DNA from: Cryptomeria japonica | Taxonomy: Eukaryota > Streptophyta > Pinopsida > Cupressales > Cupressaceae | DNA: 52,954 bases | Assembly (NCBI RefSeq): GCF_030272615.1 | Contig: NW_026729279.1 | Span: 1 to 52,954 of the forward strand | Direction of reading: 5' to 3' | Shown here: positions 35,409-45,478 of the stretch, piece after piece | Numbering within the stretch: position 1 is the first letter of the stretch | How the letters are laid out: every line of letters begins with the position of its first letter | The notes under the pieces: model-generated | What the model saw: the letters and a program-made list of their open reading frames with translations, nothing else | Told to the model about the DNA's origin: nothing | The model's database searches: none | Made by a program: the position numbers and the translations under genes

Positions 35409-36258
35409 ATGAGGTCTCAACCTTCTTACAAAGCCATGTCATCACAATTGAGAAATCAATCATGTCAATCCAATCTCTACATGTCTTAGAATTTTGATCA
35501 AACTTATCATGATGATGTAAATGTCGAAATACAAAAACTAGAGGAGAAACTAGCTCAAGAAAAGGAGATTTTGGAACAAAAAGTGAAAAACATTGAGAAG
35601 AATAGATCCCAAATGTCCAAAACATTTAAAAAATTTCAAGGTCCAAACCCAAACATTGAGCCAATTGATGTAAAAGCTTTTATCGAATGATCAGACATAC
35701 CAACTCTCATCTCTCAAATAGAGATGATGAAACAATTTCAAAAAACAAGCACAAATTTCAATCAAGTCCCAAATTGAAATTCATTTGGTCAAATTTCATT
35801 CAATCAAATCTCGAATCAACAACATATCCAACAGACACAACCAATGGTCCAACATATACAACCAACACAACCAATGGTCCAATTTCAACAATATGTCCAA
35901 CCAACTATACAATGTCCACAAATAGTTCAACCAATGGTGGAATATCAACAAGTTCAATCAACATATCAATGTCAACAACTACAATCACAAATTCAAAAAC
36001 AAAACTTGCAACATGCACCAAGCCATATTTTGAACATGTCAAACCAATTTGATCAACATCTAGTTCAAAATCAAAACATGACATCAGACCAAAACCAACT
36101 CCTTTCCAAACAAGTTCAAATTCTAGATACAATTATGTCAAAACCTCGAAAGAAAGGTGGCCTTATTGCAAGGATCTTAAGGAAATTACCAAGTGAGTTC
36201 TTTGAGGAGGATCAAGATAATACACTTATGTCTAGCAATGCCTCATCCCCCCACAAAC
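35409..36258 (+). pseudogene. E8 long protein, N-terminal part (before E9)
   Basis: Frame from ATG 35409. Stops: TAG 35487, TGA 35688, TGA 35775. A coiled-coil segment (VEIQKLEEKLAQEKEILEQ) near codons 40-65 is followed by a Gln/Pro-rich stretch (35820-36010) of short PMVQ.QPTQ repeats and a basic KPRKKGG segment. The reading frame reaches the E9 insertion site open and continues at 43458. I do not recognise a domain; a degenerate or divergent Gag is the simplest guess. Confidence 0.6.
36254..36258. repeat. Target-site duplication of E9, left copy (CAAAC)
   Basis: Matches 43453-43457. Confidence 0.9.
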
Positions 36259-37276
36259 TGTTGGAATAATGATATATTTGTCATTAGTGAATACACTTAG
36301 TGAAAACACTTATTTGATTTTGAATGGTTACCAAGCTCATCACTTAGTCCACAGCCTATACCGAGCATTCAGTAAAGCTCACCGATTAAATAGTTCAAAC
36401 TGAGCAATAAGACTGTCACCGAGCATATGAGACAAACAGCAGTTACCGAGAAGTCAGTTCTCACCGAGTCACCAGTGGTTACCGAGTGACACTATATCTA
36501 CCGAGTCACCACAACTACCGAGTTCCAAGCTACACTTCGGGACTAGTATGGACCGAGCTTCTACTCTTACCGAGAGCATGACGATGCCGAGTACTGTAGT
36601 GGACGCCATGTATCAGAAGATCACCGAGCCAGCTTGAGGAACCGAGTATCTACCGACTCAGTAATATTTTGTTCACCTATGTAAGGCTGACTTAAGAATG
36701 AGTTTATGTTATTAATTTGTATGAGGCCGACTTTATGAAATGTAAATGTAATTATGGATGGTATATATATGTGATGTATTATACCATCTGTTGTATGTAT
36801 GTAAGATGTATGGATATGCGAAATTAGAAAGAGCAGAGCAGAAACTGCATTAAGGCAGTAGACCAGAACATTTTCGCAGAGTCAGTAAAGGAGCAGAATC
36901 GACATATCTATCTCAGAAGGAGATCAATACTCAAAGGATCTTATCAGCAATAAAGTTGTAAGTCAAGATCTACTGTTTCATCCTAATAGTTGAATCAGTT
37001 TGTAAATCCTTTTACCGGGTAGACTTAACAGTCTTTTGTAAATCTCTTAACCGAGTGCATACTTCATTGTATGTTTGTAAATCCTCCAACAAGGTGGACC
37101 TAGCAGTCCAAATTTGCTTCTAACAGGGCAGATCATCAGAAGTGATCATTGTAAGCCTTAACCGGCCAACTTTTACTGCAGTACCAAAGTTTTGTGGAAA
37201 TGAATTAAAAGTTTTAAGTGTTACTGATTCACCCCTCCCCTCTCAGTAACTTGGTTAGTCCTGAATATTTTCAACA
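36259..37276 (+). repeat. E9 5' LTR
   Basis: Starts TGTTGGAATAATG and ends TTTTCAACA. The U3 part holds about a dozen ACCGAG hexamers with irregular spacing. TATA-like TATATATATG near 36763-36772. Perfect 8-bp stem GTTACTGA/TCAGTAAC at 37220-37250 with a C-rich loop. Confidence 0.9.
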
Positions 37277-37278
37277 AT

Positions 37279-37290
37279 TGGTATCAGAGC
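37279..37290 (+). other. E9 primer binding site, tRNA-iMet
   Basis: TGGTATCAGAGC two bases after the LTR, as in E5. Confidence 0.9.
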
Positions 37291-37340
37291 ATTGTGGTTC
37301 TCAGAGTAAAAGTTTGACAGCTTGAGAAAAGATCAAAACA

Positions 37341-38504
37341 ATGGAGATATTCAGACTTGACAAAGCTATTGAGAATGAAAAGCTAGATCTGGAAATGGCC
37401 ATAGCACAACTCAAAGAAGCAAGAGAACATCTTTCCCAATCCCTAAAAAGAAGAAAGGAACTAGCAAAAGAAATAAATGATCATGAGTATGTTGAAACAA
37501 AAATTGAAGATCTCTTTCCTACAAGTAGTTCAAATGAAGTAGATGAAGCAAACAATGCAATCAAAGAACTCCTAGAAAAAAATGGATTATTGCAAAAAGA
37601 AGTAAGGATGCTAAGAAGAGAACAGGAAATTCAGTCTGCAAGATTTTGTGAAATCCTGGAACAAAGGAATAAAATGCAAAATGAAATAGAAGGAAGAAAC
37701 AATGAAATTGTATAGCATGAAGATCTCACTGAGCAACTCTCCAATGCAAATGAAGAGATCAGAATTCTCAAAGAATAGAATGAAAGTTTGAAAAATGAGC
37801 TAGATATTCAAAAGCAAGCAAATGAAAGGATGATGAAATCTCAAACAGACTTGGATCAATTAAATGAGCAAAATCTTCACAAACAAAAAGGTAAAGCTGG
37901 TCTTGGTTACAATGAAGAAGGTGAATCTTCCGAGCAAGGTAGCCAAAGAAATCAAAGACCTACATGCAATTGCTGTGGTAAGATAGGTCACACATCAAAC
38001 AAATGTTGGAGCAATGGAAAGACAAGATTCAAAGGCAAATGCTACAGCTGTAATCAGCATGGTCACAAGGCTAGTGAATGCAAGGAGAAACCAAAATTTG
38101 AAGGCAAATGTCACAAATGCAAGAAACAAGGTCACAAGGCATCAGAATGTAGAACAAAGACATTCACTCCAGCAGAACAAATTGTCAAAGCAATATTTGG
38201 TTGGGATTACAATACCTAGTGCAGATGTCATTATTGTGGAGAATATGGACACATTGGGATAAATTGTACAAGGCATCATCTAAGGAAGAAAGATACAACC
38301 ATAAGATGTTATACATGCACTGAACTCGGACATATAGCCAAGAACTACATGAACACAAAGAAGGTTGAAGATGAAAAGAAAGCTAAAGCTAACAACATTC
38401 AGAAACAGATGAGACAGCAGTGGGTTCCTAAATCTACCGAGCAGGATAATTCAAGCAATGGTCCTGTCACTCAAGAATTGGGTGACCCCACCATTACAAA
38501 TTAG
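37341..38504 (+). pseudogene. E9 ORF1: coiled-coil plus CCHC zinc-knuckle gag-like protein
   Basis: One frame of 388 codons with three premature stops, all TAG (37713, 37776, 38217), and no frameshift. Codons 1-175 are an almost continuous Glu/Lys/Leu coiled coil. From codon ~211 there are five knuckles of the CX2CX4HX4C type, starting CNCC, CYSC, CHKC, CHYC and CYTC. The last ends in Tyr instead of Cys. I see no Copia capsid domain between start and knuckles. The layout suggests self-assembly through the coiled coil and RNA binding through the knuckles (inferred). Confidence 0.85.
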
Positions 38505-38908
38505 ATCCATTAAAGAAGATAAGGAACTGCATCTTCAAAGCCTTACCATAAGCAGTTCCAAAATACAAAAGCATAATCGATGAAATCAGTATTTCCGATA
38601 CATACAGAAAAGTCACTTACCGAGTTGAATGTTACCGAGCATGGTAAAACTGCAGACCTTACCGAGTTAGGTCAGACATAAGAACACCGAGTTAGGTCAG
38701 TCTTACCGAGCAATCGCTAAAGTCATTAAGTCATCTCACCTACCCACTTATCAAGCATTAATGACAGAATTTTAATAAAAAGGGCAAAATCGACTTCATT
38801 CTTCACCGCGTTATTCAGCATTCGAAGAGCTTAGGTTTTCAAAGTGCTTAAGGAGATTTAAGACGAATTTGCAGCGAAGGATCTAAAAAGAACTCGTTCC
38901 ATTCAGCA
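38505..38908 (+). promoter_or_regulatory. E9 ORF1-ORF2 spacer with five ACCGAG hexamers
   Basis: ACCGAG at 38619, 38634, 38661, 38686 and 38705 within 92 bases, two of them inside a repeated ACCGAGTTAGGTCAG. The same hexamer fills the LTR U3. A regulatory role for ORF2 expression or for element recognition is speculative. Confidence 0.4.
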
Positions 38909-41900
38909 ATGACTTCCACTAGCACCACTAGCAGGAGCAAGGCGAAGAAGACTTCCAATATGTTAGTGAAAGGAGTTGAATGGACAGTGCCGAACTTCAA
39001 ACTCGTTCCAGCGATCGCAGAATCACTTGACCCAAGTGGAGCATAGTCCAGAATTCCTTCCAAGGTACTTCTTAACAATGACATTCGTACTCATTTCAAT
39101 TGCACTATTCAAGAGTTAGGGACTTTAGAAATGGACAATGCCCTAAGTCAGCTATGTGTTGACAAAACCCTAAAACCCAAGCATAGACATTTGGAAATCA
39201 AAGGTTTGACCCATATCCCACACCTACCAAGAAACTTTCAAGTGAAATGGATTAGGTATGTATTGAGCCGTGTACATGATGGGCAACTATGGTTAGATCA
39301 ACCTATCTTAATAACAAAGAAGATGATTCATAGAATCACAGGTTTACCGATGTCAGACAAAGCAAAATCCACCAAAACCCTAGGTCAGGACGAACTGCAG
39401 GAGTTAACTCTTGCTGAGTGGGATGGCAGAGGATTGAAAATTAACAATGTATCTGATGTTGAACTTAAATTTGGTATTATTATCATTGCATATAAGCTGT
39501 ATAGTTCCAGTAGGCTAAATAGTGTGGCATGTGAGGCAGTAGACCTTGCCTACAAGGTAGTAAAGAAGAACATGGATTTTGACCTAGCAGAGGTCTTACT
39601 AACACAATTCAACAAGAACATGGACAGTATAAGGACATCAAAGAATAATCCATGCAAATTTGGTTCTTTGTTGATTTGTATATTTTTCTATGTACAAAAC
39701 TTTTTCCCTTCTAAAGGCACAGTAGTATGGAGGAAGGATACTCCAATTTTGTATCAGATAAATGAGTTTATAGCAGAAATAGGTCAGAATTTTGAGACAG
39801 TAATGGATAATTATTTTGAAGAATTTAAGGACAAAATGAACAACAGGTTCAGGATTCCTCCTAAGTTGGTAAAAGATTACAAGGATGATATATGCTTCAT
39901 GGTAGACTGTGATAAAGTTTACATCCAGGCAGCCATACCCCGAGTGGCATGGGTAAAACCATTGCCCTATGAAATTAACATAGATGAAGCAAGGGATATA
40001 ATAGAAGCCCTGATAAATGAACCAGCCATTCCCAACACCCCTACATTTGGCACTTATGATGAGGCCAAAGCCAGAATTGAGCTTGAAATCAAGCTTCCAA
40101 AGGCCATCACCAGTACCAAGAGAAAGGCAGCTAAAACAGAAGAAACAGAAGAGGAATCAGAAGAGGAAGCAGAAACACCAAAGAAGAAAGGCAAAGTAGT
40201 AATCACCAAGCCCAAACCTAAAACTGCAGTGTTCACAAGGAGAACCAGGAAAGGGTAGAAAGAAAGTGAAGTTGTATTCAGGAAACCCCCTCCTACCTTC
40301 GAAGAAAAATTGAAATAGTTGGAACAAGGATCTGGCATGTCTAACTTCAAGGCACTGAAGTATGAAAGCAGATCAGATGCAGAAAAGATGCAGATTGAGG
40401 AGCTTTTACTGAACAAAATGGGTAAATGGAAATATACCCCAGATGATATCAGTTCTCAAATTCCAAATGAGCTTCTAGTCAGGATTAGACCAAGATGGAC
40501 TTCAGCAGTGCAAACTGTCAAAGACATTTATGCACAATCCTTAAAACAGTTGTTACCGAACCTGACATATAAAGAAGTAAAAGAGGCATTAAAGGAGAAT
40601 GAACACCAAATGACACTTAGGTTTCATACCTTCTTAGTTCTCTCCAAGCAGATAGAAGCAATAGTAAATAATGCCACAATTGTGTGGAAAAGGATATATA
40701 ATCTGCCAATGCCATCTGACCCCACGGTAACAATTGAGGGTGATAAAGATGATGAAGAGGATGAAGAGAAGAAGGAAGAAGAAGAAGCTGCTGAGGAAGA
40801 AGGTGACACGGTAATAATAGGTGATGAAGAAGGTGACACGGTGATAATAGGTGATGAAGAAGATGATCCTGAATAGGTAGCAGCAGAAGTCATTGCATCT
40901 CTTCCTCACTCACCTCAGAAAGGCGTTGCATCATCAGCTTCAGCCAACAGGATTGTGAGCACAGTAGCTACATCTATTGCTCAATCCTTGCCAATCACCT
41001 CTCAGCTCCAGACCCCAACAGTTACCTCATCCACCGAGCTGCAGAGCATGTCATTATCTACCGGGATGCAGAGTGTTGCCTCTACCGAGCAACAAATGAT
41101 CACACCAATCAGCACTCCTGCATGTACATCAATTTTGGGAACAGTCGGTACATCCATGAGTCTTCCTCTAGTAAATCCCATTCCAGTTATAACAGCTACT
41201 CCAACCTTATCAACCATTGTAACTACATCAAAAGATAAGGAAGTAAGCACAGAAGTAATACAAAAGACACCTTTAAAACTTCTGCTTACCGGCAAGGCTA
41301 TAGAGGATGATATAGATCTGGATAAAGAGATTGTCATTCCATAAATAGACCTCAATACTGCATCAATTGATGAAATGAGATTGATTAGCCAGTTGTTAGA
41401 ACAGAAAGCAAAACAAAAACAACTAAGAAGTGAGAGAGACAGGGAATTCAACATCATAAACGGTGCAAAGACCATTCTCACAGATGCCTTAGGTATAAAA
41501 GTTGATCCCTCTCAACACATTTTACTACAACTCGAAGAGGCTATGAATAGATTCAATGAGGACTCATCAGGAGAAGAGAAACTGATAGAAAGAACCGAGA
41601 AGAAATTTGATAACAAGGTGCTTGAGCACATTGCTCAGCAGATAGCAATAAAACAAGTTGAATTGACCACTATTTTGGCCAAGTTAGAAAATTCTTTTAA
41701 TAATGTAACTTCATTTTTTGCAAAGTTATGTGATGTTACCGAGTTCACAAATGGAATCAGAGATCAACTGAAGAAAATTGATGATGATCTGAAAGCAAGT
41801 GCACAACAGTTGCAGCTTGACCCCAGCTCAAGCTCAACTCACCATTCAAACATCAGATTCCTATTAAATAAGCAATCAAAATTGCTCAGGGAAGATGCAA

Positions 41901-42157
41901 GGATCCGGTCTACATTGTTAGATATTCAGAATATGATCCTCCCTAACATGGATACAATGCAGAAACACATTACACATTCCAAAACATTGATCCATGATAA
42001 CAATTTTTCAGTTGCAGAGCATGTAATTGAACTTTCAGCCAAAGTTCAAGTTGCATTGTCTATTTGCACAATTTTACAAGAAAATTGGGATAAGACCTTG
42101 GCTCATATCAAACAAGTACACTCAGAGTTTATCTCACACTTTAATATTTCTATTTGA
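38909..42157 (+). pseudogene. E9 ORF2: conserved accessory protein of unknown function (~1,082 codons)
   Basis: One frame from ATG 38909 to TGA 42155 with no frameshift. Five internal stops: TAG 39044, 40256, 40316, 40874 and TAA 41342. Codons ~30-260 form the conserved N-terminal domain, including VLSRVHDG, ITKKMIHRITGLP (135-147), RLNSV....DLAYKVV and FGSLL. A second conserved block (~300-370) has MNNRFRIP, KDDICFMV, IPRVAWV and PYEIN. Then come a Glu/Lys-rich basic region, an acidic stretch with an exact EEGDTVIIGD duplication (~630), a Thr/Ser-rich linker and a helical C-terminus from ~820. No enzyme motif, membrane segment or signal peptide is seen. A start at 39131 is possible but would leave out the conserved N-terminal residues that align with E1. 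Confidence 0.8.
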
Positions 42158-42422
42158 GTTATCTATTCTTTGGCATTATTGTCAAAAAGGGGGAGAATAT
42201 GGAACATATTATTAGAGACAAAGGGAGAATGATCAAGGGAGAATGTAAATAACAATTGGTATAGAGATAAGTGTATAGAATCATATGTATATTCTATGGG
42301 GGAGTTATGTACAGTGAGATATACAGGTATATACAGCAATCTACAATTGGTATCAATTTTGAAGAATCAAGTCAGCATGACAGATTCATTTTTGTCTCAT
42401 AAGCGTTTTTGTCACTAATGCC

Positions 42423-42433
42423 AAAGGGGGAGA
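42423..42433 (+). other. E9 polypurine tract
   Basis: AAAGGGGGAGA in the context AATGCCAAAGGGGGAGAT, shared with E1 and E5. Confidence 0.9.
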
Positions 42434-42434
42434 T

Positions 42435-43452
42435 TGTTGGAATAATGATATATTTGTCATTAGTGAATACACTTAGTGAAAACACTTATTCAATTTTGAA
42501 TGGTTACCGAGCTCATCACTCAGTCCACAGCCTATACCGAGCATTCAGTAAAGCTCACCGATTAAACAGTTCAAACCGAGCAGTAAGACTGTCATCGAGC
42601 ATATGAGACAAACAGCAGTTACCGAGAAGTCAGTTCTCACCGAGTCACCAGTGGTTACCGAGTGACACTATATCTACCGAGTCACCACAGCTATCGAGTT
42701 CCAAGCTACACTTCGGGACTAGTATGGACCGAGCTTCTACTCTTATCGAGAGCATGACGATGCCGAGTACTGTAGTGGACGCCGTGTATCAGAAGATCAC
42801 TGAGCCAGATTGAGGAACCGAGTATCTACCGACTCAGTAATATTTTGTTCACCTATGTAAGGCCGACTTAAGAATGAGTTTATGTTATTAATTTGTATGA
42901 GGCCGACTTTATGAAATGTAAATGTAATTATGGACGGTATATATATGTGATGTATTATACCATCTGTTGTATGTATGTAAGATGTATGGATATGCAAAAT
43001 TAGAAAGAGCAGAGCAGAAACTGCATTAAGGCAGCAGACCAGAACATTTTCGCAGAGTCAGTAAAGGAGAAGAATCGACATATCTATCTCAGAAGGAGAT
43101 CAATACTCAAAGGATCTTATCAGCAATAAAGTTGTAAGTCAAGATCTACTGTTTCATCCTAACAGTTGAATCAGTTTGTAAATCCTTTTACCGGGTAGAC
43201 TTAATAGTCTTTTGTAAATCTCTTAACCGAGTGCATACTTCATTGTATGTTTGTAAATCCTCTAACAAGGTGGACCTAGCAGTCCAAATTTGCTTCTAAC
43301 AGGGCAGATCATCAGAAGTGATCATTGTAAGCCTTAACCGACCAACTTTTACTGCAGTACCAAAGTTTTGTGGAAATGAATTAAAAGTTTTAAGTGTTAC
43401 TGATTCACCCCTCCCCTCTCAGTAACTTGGTTAGTCCTGAATATTTTGAACA
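42435..43452 (+). repeat. E9 3' LTR
   Basis: Same length as the 5' LTR (1,018 bases). Ends TTTTGAACA. Several mismatches to the 5' copy fall in ACCGAG motifs (ATCGAG, ACTGAG, ACCAAG). Stem-loop at 43396-43426. Confidence 0.9.
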
Positions 43453-43457
43453 CAAAC
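43453..43457. repeat. Target-site duplication of E9, right copy (CAAAC)
   Basis: Matches 36254-36258. Confidence 0.9.
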
Positions 43458-45478
43458 AAATTGACTCTCCAGTGGCATCTATCCCTACACCTTTAGAAGT
43501 TTCCCAAGAACCTTCCATATTGTCCTCATCAAACAATACACCCAAGGATGAAATTACCCAAGGGCTATCCATAATTGATTGCCAAAATAATCCAATTCAT
43601 GATGCACATCCTTGTCATGTTTCAGAAATACAAGACCCAATGCCACCATGCACTTTATTGCCATTACCTGTTTTAGAGGACCCCATTCAAAGTCCCTCTT
43701 CCTCATGTTCAAGCATTGATTCCTTGCCAGAATCCATCACAAATGTTCAAAGTGCATTTCCTTCATGCCAAAACATTGATTCCTTGCCAAAATCCCCCAT
43801 GCATATCCAAAGTCCAACCCCATGTCAAGAGGATAATTTAAAGCATGAAGAAACATGTCTTAAAACAGATCAAGTTCAAGATCCTGAAACCTTATCATCC
43901 CATCCAATTATTGACCAGGATCCCATCTTCCCAGACACTCATGATGATTCCCCAATTCTTGTCCATCCTATCCAAAGTCCTATTGACACTCCATTCCTTG
44001 AGCAAGATCAAGATATCCCAGTTCATCCAATCCCAAATGATTCCCTTCCATTTCATGAAAAAAATGTCCTTTCAAATCCCATTGGAATTCCACTTCCTAA
44101 GAAAGATCAAGATATCTTTTCCATCCTTTATGATGATCCCATTAAAAGTCAAGAGAAAAGCACCTTTAAAGAGGATTCCAATGATCTTCCTCCTTCTCAA
44201 GATCAAATTATTCCTTTAAATCCTCCACATGATCCTTTTGTTCCTCCATCTCCTTGTCTTAATGCTCCATATACACTCCAAGGTCTCATTTCTTTTGATG
44301 ATCCCATTATTTCTCCCATTTCATCTCTTGAAGAGCCTTTCATTGAACCATGTCCACTACACAATCCTAGTCCCCCTCATGATCCTAGTCTCCCTCATGA
44401 TCCTAATCCCCCTCATGATTCTAACGTATCAGTGTAAGATGTTCATGAACCCTCGACATGCATAATGGGTTCTTCCACTTCGGTGCAATCTGATCCACTT
44501 CAAGATCTCATTAGTTCTCTCATATCATATCCACCTCATAATGGACTCGTGTCTTCTTCCCAAAGAAAAGAGTATCCTACAAGTCAAGATATTCATAAAG
44601 GAAAAGGAGTAGATCTCCATAAGAAAGAATCCCTCAATGTTAAAGACAATATTAAGGGTCATGGCCTCAGTGAAATTCCTCAAGATGTGGGTACCCCTAC
44701 TAAATCCAACATCCCTTCAAAATCCAAATATACACCTTCCCCATCATACTTTCCATCCATCTTAGGTCCTTATATTCCTTTTTCCTCTATGCAAGGTCAA
44801 CAAAGGCACACATCCTTGAGTAAACTTCATCCATCCAAAAGAACTCCATTTCATTCATATCCATCCATGCATTCCTTTCCCCCTCCAAGCAATTTGGATG
44901 TCAAGCATAAAAGTCATAAGTCTAAAAATCCACATGTATTCAAGGATCAACATGTCCAATCTAATCAACATGTCGAAGCAAAGAAAAATATGATCTATAA
45001 AGCAAAGGAAAAATCCAAAAGGTCACAAAGGCCCATTGCTCAAAAACAAATGTTACAATCTATATGGGTTCCTAAATCCCTTGTGTTGGCAATGCACTCC
45101 AAGTAACCACAAAAGCATGAAAAATAAAAAACCATGTGGATTCCTAAGCAGCTCCTTGAAGCACAAAAGCATAAAGAAACATCCAACTTGGCATCCAAAG
45201 TTGCTATTCCTCCATCCAACCCTCTTAAATTTGTTCCTCCGTCACCTTCTTCATCAATTTTGGGCCCTTATGTCCCAAAATCCCAAGCTATTCCTCCATC
45301 CAAATCTCACAATCTGAGATCCATTTTTCCTCCATCAATCCACCACCCGTCAAGGTGTGTTCCAATGTTGATCTTGCCAACATTTCCATCCACTAAAGCC
45401 CAATTCTTCCAATACCCTATCCATTATCCAATGCATATTTTTCATCCTTCGATCCCTTTGATCCAATCCTTTGCATAA
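43458..45478 (+). pseudogene. E8 long protein, C-terminal part (after E9)
   Basis: Continues the frame of 35409-36258 across the insertion, giving about 956 codons in all. TAA stops at 44435, 45104 and 45125 are explicable as CAA changes. The protein is Pro/Ser/His-rich with low-complexity blocks, for example the 18-bp PPHDPS/PPHDPN repeats at 44367-44420. No enzyme domain is recognised. An apparent start upstream at 43394 lies in the E9 LTR and is not real. Confidence 0.6.

Larger units (their letters stand above)
36259..43452 (+). mobile_element. E9: complete two-ORF pol-less LTR retrotransposon
   Basis: 7,194 bases with two 1,018-base LTRs, CAAAC target-site duplication, tRNA-iMet primer site, ORF1 (coiled coil and zinc knuckles), ORF2 (conserved protein of unknown function) and polypurine tract. 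No protease, integrase, RT or RNase H motif occurs in the 5.2-kb internal region. By eye the LTRs differ at roughly two dozen positions, nearly all transitions. The primer and polypurine sites match E5, so Copia enzymes supplied in trans are likely. Confidence 0.9.

Noticed and set aside
40624-40909. Antisense Ser-rich and Phe/Ile-rich ORFs in E9
   Set aside because: Mirror image of the Glu/Asp-rich GAA/GAT stretch of ORF2; shadow frames.
43394-43457. Start of an E8 protein at 43394
   Set aside because: This part is E9 LTR; the true E8 frame comes from 35409-36258 and resumes at 43458.
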